Assembly (NCBI GenBank): GCA_963755395.1
Contig: CAVWJJ010000001.1
Coordinates: 1 to 64,000 of the forward strand
DNA length: 64,000 nucleotides
Source of the DNA: DAHVFK01 sp963755395
GTDB taxonomy: Bacteria > Pseudomonadota > Gammaproteobacteria > Burkholderiales > SG8-39
Direction of reading: 5' to 3'
Shown: one piece after another, positions 8,363-16,322 of the stretch
How the letters are laid out: every line of letters begins with the position of its first letter
Numbering within the stretch: position 1 is the first letter of the stretch
Program-made: the position numbers and the translations under genes
The notes under the pieces: model-generated
Seen by the model: the letters and a program-made list of their open reading frames with translations, nothing else
What the model was told of the DNA's origin: nothing
Databases searched by the model: none

Positions 8363-8802
8363 GCGCGTTTGCACTCCATCTTGTCGGCCCGGCAGCGCTC
8401 GCAGAAGCCCGCCTCGGCCGCGGCGCCGGTGACCAGTCCTGCGAGCGCCTGCTCGAGCGGGACCGAGGGTCGCACGCGCGCGATCCATTCGGCGTAGGGA
8501 TCGCGGTTGATTCGCAGCGGATCGTCCAGCACCGCCTCGTTGGCCGCCTCGATCACGCAGTCGAAGGGGTTCGGCACCGGGCCGGCCCACTTGCCGGTCT
8601 CGACCGTGGCGACCGGCTTGCCGCGCGGGCGCACGCTGCCGGGCCGGCGCACGCGCACATGCATGATCTTCCCGGCCCGGGTCTGCGAGAGGTCGGTCAT
8701 GCCGATGCTGACCGCCCCGCCGGGCTCGACGCGCGCCCAGATCTGGAACTCGGCGTCGTAGTACAGCTCGGGACGCACCTCGCAGCCATTGCAGGTCGCC
8801 AT
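8359..8802 (-). CDS. lbpA2: Second lipoate-binding protein LbpA2
   Basis: A 147-aa paralogue of LbpA1 with the lipoylation lysine at the same place (K71 in VETGKWAGPV) and the shared C-terminal LAGLVTGAAAEAGFC. It differs by extra cysteines: CNGC at residues 4-7 and CERCRADKMEC at the C-terminus, which could bind metal or form disulfides. Two distinct LbpA proteins in one operon suggest either separate substrates or separate partner enzymes. It starts 3 bp after the hdrB2 stop. Confidence 0.9.
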   Translation of the reverse strand: MATCNGCEVRPELYYDAEFQIWARVEPGGAVSIGMTDLSQTRAGKIMHVRVRRPGSVRPRGKPVATVETGKWAGPVPNPFDCVIEAANEAVLDDPLRINRDPYAEWIARVRPSVPLEQALAGLVTGAAAEAGFCERCRADKMECKRA

Positions 8803-8805
8803 CCG

Positions 8806-9717
8806 CTAGATTATGCCCTTCTCCCCGAGCAGATCGATCGAGTCGCTCACGTTCTCGTGGATCGCGACCTTGCGCGCCGAAAGGCCCAGCGCCAGGCCGA
8901 GCAGCTGGGTGAAGTACAGGATCTTGACCTTGGTCTTGATGCCGAACTTCATCTCGGCCCGCACCTGGTGCATCTCGAGGCCAGAGTGGCAGGTCGGGCA
9001 TTCGGTCGCGATCACCTCGGCGCCGCAGTCCTCGGCCGCCTGCAGGAGGTTCAGCACCAGCTGGGTCGAGGTGTCGGAATCCGACAGGGTGTGCGCGCCG
9101 CCGCAGCACGCGGTCTTGAGCGGGTACTCGACGTTCACCGCGCCGGCGGCGGCCAGCAGGTCGTCCATGAAGTGCGGCTTGTAGCTCGACTCCGAGCCCG
9201 GGCCCTGGTCCTTCTCGGGGAAGATCTGGCGCGGCCGGGTGTACATGCAGCCGTAGTAGTTGGCGATCTTGACGCCCTTGAGCGAATTCTTCAGGCGCGC
9301 CTTGATGCCTTCCGGTCCGAGTTCCTCCATCAGCCACTCGAGCAGGTGCACGGTGCGAACGTCGCCCTTGTAAACCGGGTCGTCGGCCTTGTGCGCCAGG
9401 TCCTGCACCGTCTGCATCGTCTCGGCCGAGGTGGCGCACTCGTACTCGGCCTTCTTCAGGTTGTGGTAGCAGCCGTTGCACGGCGCCATCACGGTGTCGA
9501 AGCCCATCTTCTCCGAGGCGATCGCGAGGTTGCGCGCCGACATGTAGGTCTGCAGCATCGGATGGACGTTCTTCACTTCCATCGCGCCGCAGCAGTTCCA
9601 GTCCGAGAGGTCCTGCATCTGCAGGCCGAGCTTGTCGACCAGCGCCCGCGTCGAGCGGTCGTAGGGTCCGCCGGAGCCTTCCAGCGCGCAGCCCGGGTAG
9701 TACGCCACCTTAGCCAT
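8806..9717 (-). CDS. hdrB2: sHdrB2, heterodisulfide-reductase-like subunit B
   Basis: A 303-aa HdrB-type protein with two CCG-type cysteine motifs: WNCCGAM with the upstream YYPGC, and TACCGGAH with CPTCH. These bind the noncubane [4Fe-4S] clusters that form the catalytic centre in methanogen HdrB. It is one of six sHdr proteins (C1B1A-hyp-C2B2) that oxidise LbpA-bound sulfur to sulfite in the cytoplasm. Its start overlaps the hdrC2 end by 8 bp. All cysteines expected are visible. Confidence 0.93.
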   Translation of the reverse strand: MAKVAYYPGCALEGSGGPYDRSTRALVDKLGLQMQDLSDWNCCGAMEVKNVHPMLQTYMSARNLAIASEKMGFDTVMAPCNGCYHNLKKAEYECATSAETMQTVQDLAHKADDPVYKGDVRTVHLLEWLMEELGPEGIKARLKNSLKGVKIANYYGCMYTRPRQIFPEKDQGPGSESSYKPHFMDDLLAAAGAVNVEYPLKTACCGGAHTLSDSDTSTQLVLNLLQAAEDCGAEVIATECPTCHSGLEMHQVRAEMKFGIKTKVKILYFTQLLGLALGLSARKVAIHENVSDSIDLLGEKGII

Positions 9718-10472
9718 GTTTGCGTTCCTCGAGATATGCCTGCAGCACCGCGCCGGTCTTGCCCCAGCCGCGCGTGCGCGGCTTGAAGACCATCGCCCAG
9801 CCCATCTTCAGCGGCCCGGTGATCGGCAGCCGGGCGATGAACTTGCCGATGCTTGCCGTCGCGCAGCAGAGGCAGGTTGCCCATACGCGCCATGAACACG
9901 CCGAGCCAGCCCTTCTTCAGCAGCTCGACGACGTCGACCCCGGTCTTCTTGAAGAAATTGAACATCACCTCGGAGTCCTCGATGCGGCCGCGCTCGAGGC
10001 ACTGGCGAGTGAACTCCTGGTCGAACCGGGTCGAGTTCGACGCCGGGACGTGGCCTTCCGCCTCGAGCCAGTGCTGCAGCGCCTTCATCACCCCTTCGGG
10101 CTTGACGTCCTTGGGGCAGATGTTGGTGCACTTGTTGCAGGAGACGCACTGCCAGATGATGTCCTTGTCCTTCACGATCTCGGACTGCAGGCCGAGGTTG
10201 GTGCAGTAGATCCAGTAGCGCGGGTTGAAGTCGGTGTTGACCGCGTACATGGTGCAGGAGTTGGTGCACGAGCCGCACTGCCAGCAGCGGTGCACGTTCT
10301 CCCCTCCCGGCAGGGCCTGGATCGCCTTCTGGAATTCCGGGTCGTAGTCCGCGACCGTGCGCGGCAGGATCATCGTGTTCCAGTGTCCCGAAACGTCGAC
10401 GCCTTCGATCACCAGCTTTTCGGCGGACAGGACCTGGTTCGGGTCGATGAGCGACTTCTCGTGAATCGGCAT
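9710..10472 (-). CDS. hdrC2: sHdrC2, iron-sulfur subunit (one frameshift)
   Basis: About 253 aa with two classical [4Fe-4S] motifs, CWQCGSCTNSC and CVSCNKCTNICP, typical of HdrC electron-transfer subunits. The N-terminus and both cluster motifs read intact; an extra base near 9850 breaks the last 45 residues, and removing it restores FIARLPITGPLKMGW and a TAA stop that overlaps the hdrB2 start. It follows hyp by 9 bp. It forms the electron relay of the second sHdr half-complex. Confidence 0.9.
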
Positions 10473-10481
10473 GCGTGTTCC

Positions 10482-11222
10482 CTAGTGAATCGTTGCGGCG
10501 GACTTCCTGACGCGCGGGCGTCCGTCGGCAGCGTCGAGGCCGAGCAGCTTGCGCAGCTGCTCGTCGGGCGTGCTGGCGCGGGTGAAATCGGACCCCAGTA
10601 CGCCGCCGGTCATGGCGCGGAAGTACGTGACGTAGGCCATCGCCAGCACCAGGTCGGCGAGCCAGTGCTGGTCGCGCCAGATGCCCTGCTCGGCGATGCG
10701 CTCGTAGAGCCAGCCGCGCGCCACGGCGTGATCGACCTCGGCGGCGGCGCCCTCGTGCATCAGCTCGCGCAGCGCGCCGCTCGCGCTGGAGGCGTCCCAC
10801 ACCCAGCGCGTCATCAGCGGATGCGTCGCGGGATCGGCGAAGTGCAGCAGCTCGGCGGCGAAGTCGTGCGCCGCGCCGCGCAGCTTGCGCCGCGCCGCGC
10901 GCTCCTCGGGCATGGGCAGCGCGTCGCAGAACGCGTCGATCGCGACCTCGCCGGCGAGCAGGCCCGCCACGCGCGCGGCGAAGGCCTCGGCGCCCAGCGC
11001 CTCGACGGCCGGATACAGCTTGCGCCGCGCGCTGAACACGGTGCCGAGAAGCGCCTCGACGCGCGCGAGGTCGAGCCGCGCCGGGTTCTCGAGCGCGGCG
11101 GCGAACAGGCGGTGCTTGGCCTCGAGCGCTGCGACGTAGGCCTGCAGGCCCGCGCCCGCGTCGGCGAGCGCGACGAACTCGGAGAAATGCACGGCGAAGC
11201 GCTGGGCGTCGAGCGGCGGCAT
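10482..11222 (-). CDS. hyp: sHdr-associated protein Hyp, 246 aa
   Basis: A soluble, mostly helical protein with no cofactor motif that I can see. It lies between hdrA and hdrC2, the invariant place of the hyp gene of shdr clusters (C1B1A-hyp-C2B2), and its length fits that family. The biochemical role is unknown; a structural or assembly role in the sHdr complex is inferred from conservation of position. It starts at ATG 11222, 13 bp after the hdrA stop. Confidence 0.85.
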   Translation of the reverse strand: MPPLDAQRFAVHFSEFVALADAGAGLQAYVAALEAKHRLFAAALENPARLDLARVEALLGTVFSARRKLYPAVEALGAEAFAARVAGLLAGEVAIDAFCDALPMPEERAARRKLRGAAHDFAAELLHFADPATHPLMTRWVWDASSASGALRELMHEGAAAEVDHAVARGWLYERIAEQGIWRDQHWLADLVLAMAYVTYFRAMTGGVLGSDFTRASTPDEQLRKLLGLDAADGRPRVRKSAATIH

Positions 11223-11235
11223 CTCGCGCCCGGGC

Positions 11236-12288
11236 TCAGGCGGCCTTGCGCGCGCGCGCCTCGAGGTCGCCGACCGCGCGCATCGCCATCGCCAGGCCGT
11301 GCGAGACGCAGGTGTCGATATCCTCGGGGCCGAGCGCCGAGCCGCCGACGTAGATCCCCGGCCGGGTGGAGGCGAACGAGCTGGTGTAGTGCTCGCCGCG
11401 ATCGACGAAGCCGTGGTGCTCGAGCCCGACGCCGAACACCTGGGCGATCTCGGGATTGTCCTCGTTCGGGTCCATGCCGATGGCGTGCACCACCAGGTCG
11501 AAGGGGATCACGATCGGGCGCTTGACCAGCGTGTCCTCGCCCTTGACCAGCAGCCTCTTGCCGTCCGGCGCGATGGTGACCTCGGCGATGCGCGCCTTGA
11601 CGAACTTGGTGCCGAACTCCTCCTGCGACTTCCAGTAGAACTTGTCCTCGTACAGGCCGAAGGTGCGGATGTCCATGTAGTAGATGTAGACGTCCGTCTT
11701 GGGCGAGAGCTCCTTGATCTCCATCGCCAGGTTGGTCGACACCGTGCAGCAGATCTTGGAGCACCATTCGCGCCCGATCTGTCGGTCGCGCGAGCCCACG
11801 CACAGGAGGATCGCGACCCGCTCTGGCGCGCGCCCGTCCGACGGACAGGCGATCTTGCCCGCGCCCACCATCTGCTCGACCTGGGTCGTGGTCACCACGT
11901 CCTCGAAGGTGCCGAAGCCCCATTCGGGCTTGTTGATCGAGTCGAAGTGGGTGAACCCGGTGCCGAGCACCACCGCGCTCGCCTGCACCGTCTCGCCGTT
12001 GGAGAGCGTGGCCGTGAAATTGCCGTGCTCGCCTTCCAGACCAGTTACTTTCGTGTCCTTGAATACCTTAATGAGATTGTTCTTTTCCACTCGATCGATC
12101 ATGCGGCCGATCGCGTCCTTGGCCCACTCGCCCGAGGGCACCAGCTTGGCGTAGCCCGACAGGATCGGCGCGCCGCCCAGGCGCTCTTCCTTCTCGACCA
12201 GAACGACCTTGCGCCCGACCGAGGCGATGCCGTGCGCGGCGGAGAGTCCCGTCGGCCCGGCGCCGACCACGAGGATGGTGTCGTTCAT
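11236..12288 (-). CDS. hdrA: sHdrA, flavoprotein subunit
   Basis: A 350-aa flavoprotein with the N-terminal GAGPTGLSAAHGIASVG FAD motif and a C-terminal GGSALGPEDIDTCVS FAD contact. A cysteine cluster REWCSKICC around the middle can bind the HdrA-type iron-sulfur cluster. Short HdrA proteins of sulfur oxidisers lack the extra ferredoxin domains of methanogen HdrA, as here. It starts 6 bp after the hdrB1 stop. It is the FAD centre of the sHdr complex. Confidence 0.93.
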   Translation of the reverse strand: MNDTILVVGAGPTGLSAAHGIASVGRKVVLVEKEERLGGAPILSGYAKLVPSGEWAKDAIGRMIDRVEKNNLIKVFKDTKVTGLEGEHGNFTATLSNGETVQASAVVLGTGFTHFDSINKPEWGFGTFEDVVTTTQVEQMVGAGKIACPSDGRAPERVAILLCVGSRDRQIGREWCSKICCTVSTNLAMEIKELSPKTDVYIYYMDIRTFGLYEDKFYWKSQEEFGTKFVKARIAEVTIAPDGKRLLVKGEDTLVKRPIVIPFDLVVHAIGMDPNEDNPEIAQVFGVGLEHHGFVDRGEHYTSSFASTRPGIYVGGSALGPEDIDTCVSHGLAMAMRAVGDLEARARKAA

Positions 12289-12294
12289 TTCAGG

Positions 12295-13608
12295 TCAGAC
12301 GCTGAGCGCGAGTTCGGGGTTGTAGAGGTATTCGATCCTTCCGGCCTTCACTTCCTCTAGGTAGGCCTCGAATTTCTTCTTCGACTCGCCCCAGGAAAGG
12401 CCCATCTTCTCGACCACGTCCTCGCAGGGGCTGGCGTGCCACTGCAGCTGGACGATCTTGAACGGATCGGCGCCGCAGGCGAGCGCCGCGAACTGGATGT
12501 CGGCCATGATCGGCATGGTGTACTGCTGCTCGTGCGCGCGCCCGATCCACTGGTTCTTGTCCATGGTGGTGATGCAGCCGGTGTCGATGCCGAGCATCAC
12601 GTCCGCCTTGGCCTCCTCCTGCGCGACCTTGATCTTGCGCTCGATCGTGAACGAGCGCGTGAACTCGCGCTCGGAGATGATGTGGCGGAAGCCGAAGCCG
12701 CAGCAGTCGTACCAGGTCGAGTAGTCGATCACCTGCGCGCCGAGCGCCTCGGCCATCGAGGTTCCCACCGCGGCGCGGTTGCCGCCCAGCACCGTAGGGT
12801 CGTAGATCGCGTCCTCGTGCACCATCTTCGAGTAGTGGCAGGCCATGTGCACCGTGGTGCGCAGGTGCGAGACGTCGATCTTCTGCAGCTCCGAGGCGAT
12901 GCGGTTGCGCATCACGTGCACCCACTCGGAGTAGTGCACGATCTCCTCGGGGATCACCAGCTTGCCGTCGACCAGGCGCCCGAGCTTGCCGAGGATCTTC
13001 TTCACCCGCTCGCGCAGCGTGGCGTTTTCGACCAGGTACTTGCGCACTTCCTTGTAGTTGCCGAACGAGGTGCCGCAATGCACCAGCGGGAAGAAATGCC
13101 CGGGCTGGTGGCCCAGGCGCTTGCCAGAAACGTAGGACTGGTGGAAGTTGCGCAGGAACACCGCCGCGAGCGACTCGACGTTGCCGATGCCCGAGCCGTG
13201 GTAGTTCCACGCCGTGCACGAGGTCTGGTCGGTCTCGTCCAGGTAGTCGCGCCCGGGCTGCATGCCGAGCTGGTTCATGGTCCACAACAGCGAGGTCGGG
13301 TAGCCCGGGATGTTGCCGCACTGGCCGCAGGACTTGTGGTGCCACAGCTGCGTGGTCGGAATCTTCTTGTCCCAGCCGAACAGCGTCTTGACCATCGCCG
13401 GCTGGTGCGCGTCCGTGATGCGGTGGACGATGATCTCGCCCTCCTTCTCGAGCTGCCACATGTGCTCGCGCACGTCGTCCATGCGCTCGCCGAGATCCAG
13501 CTCGCGCCGGTCGACGCGCTTCTTGACCCATTCGGTGGCCTTCTCGGCGTCCGCCGCCGACAGGTTGCTGGGCTGGAAGAACTCTCCGTGTCCCGCGATT
13601 CCGCTCAT
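12295..13608 (-). CDS. hdrB1: sHdrB1, heterodisulfide-reductase-like subunit B
   Basis: A 437-aa long-form HdrB. Cysteine-rich motifs are HKSCGQCGN, TSCTAWN, VHCGTSFGN, then ACHYS and YDCCGFGFRH of the CCG type, and IDTGCITT. These are the ligands of a noncubane cluster in the first half of the sHdr complex. The ATG overlaps the hdrC1 stop (ATGA). The N-terminal extension of about 60 residues before the first cysteines is normal for B1 compared with B2. Confidence 0.92.
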   Translation of the reverse strand: MSGIAGHGEFFQPSNLSAADAEKATEWVKKRVDRRELDLGERMDDVREHMWQLEKEGEIIVHRITDAHQPAMVKTLFGWDKKIPTTQLWHHKSCGQCGNIPGYPTSLLWTMNQLGMQPGRDYLDETDQTSCTAWNYHGSGIGNVESLAAVFLRNFHQSYVSGKRLGHQPGHFFPLVHCGTSFGNYKEVRKYLVENATLRERVKKILGKLGRLVDGKLVIPEEIVHYSEWVHVMRNRIASELQKIDVSHLRTTVHMACHYSKMVHEDAIYDPTVLGGNRAAVGTSMAEALGAQVIDYSTWYDCCGFGFRHIISEREFTRSFTIERKIKVAQEEAKADVMLGIDTGCITTMDKNQWIGRAHEQQYTMPIMADIQFAALACGADPFKIVQLQWHASPCEDVVEKMGLSWGESKKKFEAYLEEVKAGRIEYLYNPELALSV

Positions 13609-14291
13609 TCCGTCTCCTTCTGCTCTTCGAGCAGTTCGTCGTATTCCTCGCGCTTCTCTTCGATGAAATCCTCGATCACGTCAAACAGGTTCTCGTCCAT
13701 CGTCTCGAGCTGCTTGAGCACCCCGGTCATTTCCCAGATGGTGTACATCTCGACCGAGGTCTTGAGCGCCACCTCCCACGCGGTGTCGGTGGTCTGCAGC
13801 GTCTTCATCGGGATCGCCTTGCGCAATATCTTCAGGTCGCCCGCCACCTTCTGGATGTTCGGGCCCCAGTCCGGGAAGTGGTCGGGCTGGATCATGTCCG
13901 GCGAGAGCTGGTTGCCGGTGGTGATCAGCTTCAGCATCACGCGCCCGAACGGCCGCAGCACGTCCTTGGCCGACTGCAGGCCGTGCCCGATCGCGACCTC
14001 GCGCATGATCGCCACCAGGCCGCCGGGGGAGTTCTTGAACGGGCAGCGCGCGGCGCAGGTCATGCACTGCGCGCAGGCCCAGATCTTTTCCTGCATCGCG
14101 TCGTAAATCTGTTCCACGTTCTCGGTCCACAGCAGCTGCACGATCTCGCGCGGACTGTAGTCGTAGAAATGCGCCGAGGGACAGGTCGCGGTGCAAATGC
14201 CGCAATTGAGGCAGCCGTTGAGCTCGTGCTCGTAGCGGAAATCCTTCTTGATGTCCTCGAAGATCTCCTGCATTTCCGCGTACGTCGCCAT
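13605..14291 (-). CDS. hdrC1: sHdrC1, iron-sulfur subunit
   Basis: A 228-aa protein with two [4Fe-4S] motifs, C27-C30-C33-C37 (CLNCGICTATCP) and CAQCMTCAARCP near residues 73-84. The C-terminus is acidic and charged (EEKREEYDELLEEQKETE), a likely interaction tail. Second gene of the sHdr operon, 19 bp after tusA, and coupled to hdrB1. Confidence 0.93.
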   Translation of the reverse strand: MATYAEMQEIFEDIKKDFRYEHELNGCLNCGICTATCPSAHFYDYSPREIVQLLWTENVEQIYDAMQEKIWACAQCMTCAARCPFKNSPGGLVAIMREVAIGHGLQSAKDVLRPFGRVMLKLITTGNQLSPDMIQPDHFPDWGPNIQKVAGDLKILRKAIPMKTLQTTDTAWEVALKTSVEMYTIWEMTGVLKQLETMDENLFDVIEDFIEEKREEYDELLEEQKETE

Positions 14292-14310
14292 CGCCGCTCC
14301 GTGCGCCTTG

Positions 14311-14538
14311 CTACTTGCGCTTCATGAAAAAAGTGAATTCCTTGCCTTCCGTGGCGTGCGACAGCAGCTCGTTGCCGGTCTGCTTGGCGAAGGCCTGGAA
14401 ATCCTTCACCGCACCGGGGTCGGTGGCGACGATCTTCAGCACCTGTCCCGACTGCAGCTCGGTCAGCGCCTTCTTGGCGCGCAGGATCGGCAGCGGACAG
14501 TTGAGGCCACGTGCGTCGAGTTCCTTGTCGAAGTTCAT
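14311..14538 (-). CDS. tusA: Sulfur carrier TusA
   Basis: A 75-aa TusA/SirA protein with the CPLP motif (C14 in GLNCPLPILRAKKAL). It carries persulfide sulfur in the cytoplasm to DsrE-type proteins and so to LbpA or DsrEFH. First gene of the sHdr operon; a GGAGA ribosome site lies upstream of ATG 14538 and a palindrome lies about 95 bp upstream (14633-14652). Confidence 0.95.
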   Translation of the reverse strand: MNFDKELDARGLNCPLPILRAKKALTELQSGQVLKIVATDPGAVKDFQAFAKQTGNELLSHATEGKEFTFFMKRK

Positions 14539-14632
14539 TATTCATCTCTCCTGAGTGGGCGGTTCTGCGCTTATACCACCTCGACCTAATCCTTCGCTGA
14601 GCGGCGCAAAAACCCGCCTGACAGAAGGGTGA

Positions 14633-14652
14633 ATATTAGTATTCGTTAATAT
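14633..14652. promoter_or_regulatory. AT-rich inverted repeat upstream of tusA-hdr operon
   Basis: ATATTA, 8 bases, then TAATAT: a perfect inverted repeat in otherwise GC-rich DNA between soeC and tusA. A second inverted repeat GAATA-TTAG-TATTC (14631-14644) overlaps it. AT-rich palindromes of this kind are typical sites for ArsR-type sulfur-responsive repressors (SqrR/BigR, sHdrR). No such regulator gene is in the window. Confidence 0.5.
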
Positions 14653-14691
14653 ACCAGCATGCGGCGCGCGAGCAAGCGGCAACGCAGCAAT

Positions 14692-15588
14692 TTAAGACAC
14701 GGCCTGGTAGTAAAGATTCTGCGGATGATTCGCCTGCGCGAAGAAGAACCAGCGCTCGGCCATCAAGCCGGCGAATTGAACGATAAAGGCGAGAGTCAGG
14801 AATCCTCCAATCAGAAGCGCCCCGGGCAAAACGAAGGCGCCGACGAGAAACAGCCACTTCACCTTGCGCAGGGTCCCTGGGCCGCGTCCGTGGAAGAACT
14901 CGCGCGTGTTGAACGAGCCCGCGATCGCGCCCTGCGCTTTCTGCACGATGCGCGGGTGCTTGACGCCGATCGCGCTCTGCGCGCTCGAGCGCGCCTTGAG
15001 GCGCGCGTTACGCGCCAGCGACGCCAAGCGCGTTGCGAAACCGAGCAGGGTCAGACAAAGGGCCCCTGCCGCCAATACGACGGCAAGCTGGGGCGCCATC
15101 CAGCTGGCGTACGCGGCAGCGAGCGTGAACCCGGAGGCACAGCCGAGTACCAGGTAGTTCACCACCGTGAGCGGGCTGTGCCATTCCTGCAGGAATGGCA
15201 GGCAGGCGTAGATCATCGCGGTGCACACGTACAGCGCAATCGCGAGCACCGTTCCCGCGGCGGCGAGCGCGAGCGTCGGCCAGCCAAGCCAGTGCGCGAC
15301 GCCCCAGGCGAATACCGCCGCCATGAAGGCGGGCAAGGCGATCACCTCGCGCGACAGCCACGAGGTGCGCCACTTTGCGGCCGAGCGCCAGGCGCGCTCC
15401 GGGTGGCCGAGGTGGAAGAAGGATGCCGTGAGGCCCGCAGCCAGCAGCAAAAGGGACAGCACTGCGCCAACGACAAAGAATCCCTTTCCAGCCGTGAATA
15501 AGGATTCGACCGTAACAAGAGCAATAAACAGTCCCTGCCCCGCTCCGATGAGCGAGGTGAGCAGGATCACGGACAGGGCGGGCCGCAC
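14692..15588 (-). CDS. soeC: SoeC, DmsC/NrfD-type membrane anchor
   Basis: A 298-aa integral membrane protein with about eight hydrophobic segments, the DmsC-like quinone-interacting anchor of the sulfite-oxidising enzyme. The pattern GLTASFFHLGHPERAWRS is the DmsC-family signature. The GTG start is 3 bp from the soeB stop. It passes electrons from SoeB to the quinone pool; SoeA faces the cytoplasm. Unlike soeA, this gene and soeB are uninterrupted. Confidence 0.9.
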   Translation of the reverse strand: MRPALSVILLTSLIGAGQGLFIALVTVESLFTAGKGFFVVGAVLSLLLLAAGLTASFFHLGHPERAWRSAAKWRTSWLSREVIALPAFMAAVFAWGVAHWLGWPTLALAAAGTVLAIALYVCTAMIYACLPFLQEWHSPLTVVNYLVLGCASGFTLAAAYASWMAPQLAVVLAAGALCLTLLGFATRLASLARNARLKARSSAQSAIGVKHPRIVQKAQGAIAGSFNTREFFHGRGPGTLRKVKWLFLVGAFVLPGALLIGGFLTLAFIVQFAGLMAERWFFFAQANHPQNLYYQAVS

Positions 15589-15590
15589 GG

Positions 15591-16322
15591 CTACCAGCTG
15601 GTGACGTCGTCGAGCGCCGGGTCCTTGCTCGACGGCCGCGGCAACAGCCCGTCGATCTTGAGCGGGTTGTCGTGCCGCTCGAGCTCGTCGGGATGGATGC
15701 GGATCTCCGTGCGGCGCCGCGGCAGGTAGTGATTCGCCGGCTGCGTGCCCCACTCGGGCATCAGCGCGTAGCCGCCCTGCTCGCGGATCGCCTTGGAGGC
15801 CGCCGAGTCGGGATCGTGCACATCGCCGAAGATGCGCGCGCTGGTCGGGCAGGCCAGCACGCAGGCGGGCTTCCTTTCGCTCTCGGGCAGCGCCTGGTCG
15901 TAGATGCGATCGACGCACAGGGTGCACTTCTTCATCACCTTCTGGTGCTCGTCGATCTCGCGCGCGCCGTAGGGGCAGGCCCAGGAGCAGTACTTGCAGC
16001 CGATGCACTTGTCGTAGTCGACCAGCACGATGCCGTCCTCGGCGCGCTTGTAGCAGGCCCCGGTCGGGCACACCGGCACGCAGGGCGGGTCCTCGCAGTG
16101 CAGGCAGGACTTGGGGAAGTGCACCGTCTCGGTGTTGGGGAACTCGCCCACCTCGAAGGTCTGCACCCGGTTGAAGAAGGTCCCGGTCGGATCGGCGCCG
16201 TAGGGGTTGTCGTCCGACAGATAGCCCGCCGCGCCCGAGGTGTTCCACTGCTTGCAGCTCGTCACGCAGGCATGGCAGCCGACGCAGACGTTGAGGTCGA
16301 TCACCAGCGCGAGCTGAGTCAT
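15591..16322 (-). CDS. soeB: SoeB, iron-sulfur subunit
   Basis: A 243-aa DmsB-type ferredoxin subunit with four [4Fe-4S] motifs: CVGCHACVTSCK, CLHCEDPPCVPVCP, CIGCKYCSWACP and CTLCVD...CVLACP. I start it at ATG 16322 (MTQLALVIDLNVC), which overlaps the soeA stop (ATGA). No Tat signal is present, in line with a cytoplasm-facing enzyme. It moves electrons from the molybdenum subunit to SoeC. Confidence 0.92.
   Translation of the reverse strand: MTQLALVIDLNVCVGCHACVTSCKQWNTSGAAGYLSDDNPYGADPTGTFFNRVQTFEVGEFPNTETVHFPKSCLHCEDPPCVPVCPTGACYKRAEDGIVLVDYDKCIGCKYCSWACPYGAREIDEHQKVMKKCTLCVDRIYDQALPESERKPACVLACPTSARIFGDVHDPDSAASKAIREQGGYALMPEWGTQPANHYLPRRRTEIRIHPDELERHDNPLKIDGLLPRPSSKDPALDDVTSW

Noticed and set aside
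7512..8802. Glycine cleavage H protein genes
   Set aside because: No gcvT or gcvP nearby; both proteins have the ESGKW/ETGKW-type lipoyl site and C-terminal extension of LbpA and lie inside the sHdr operon.
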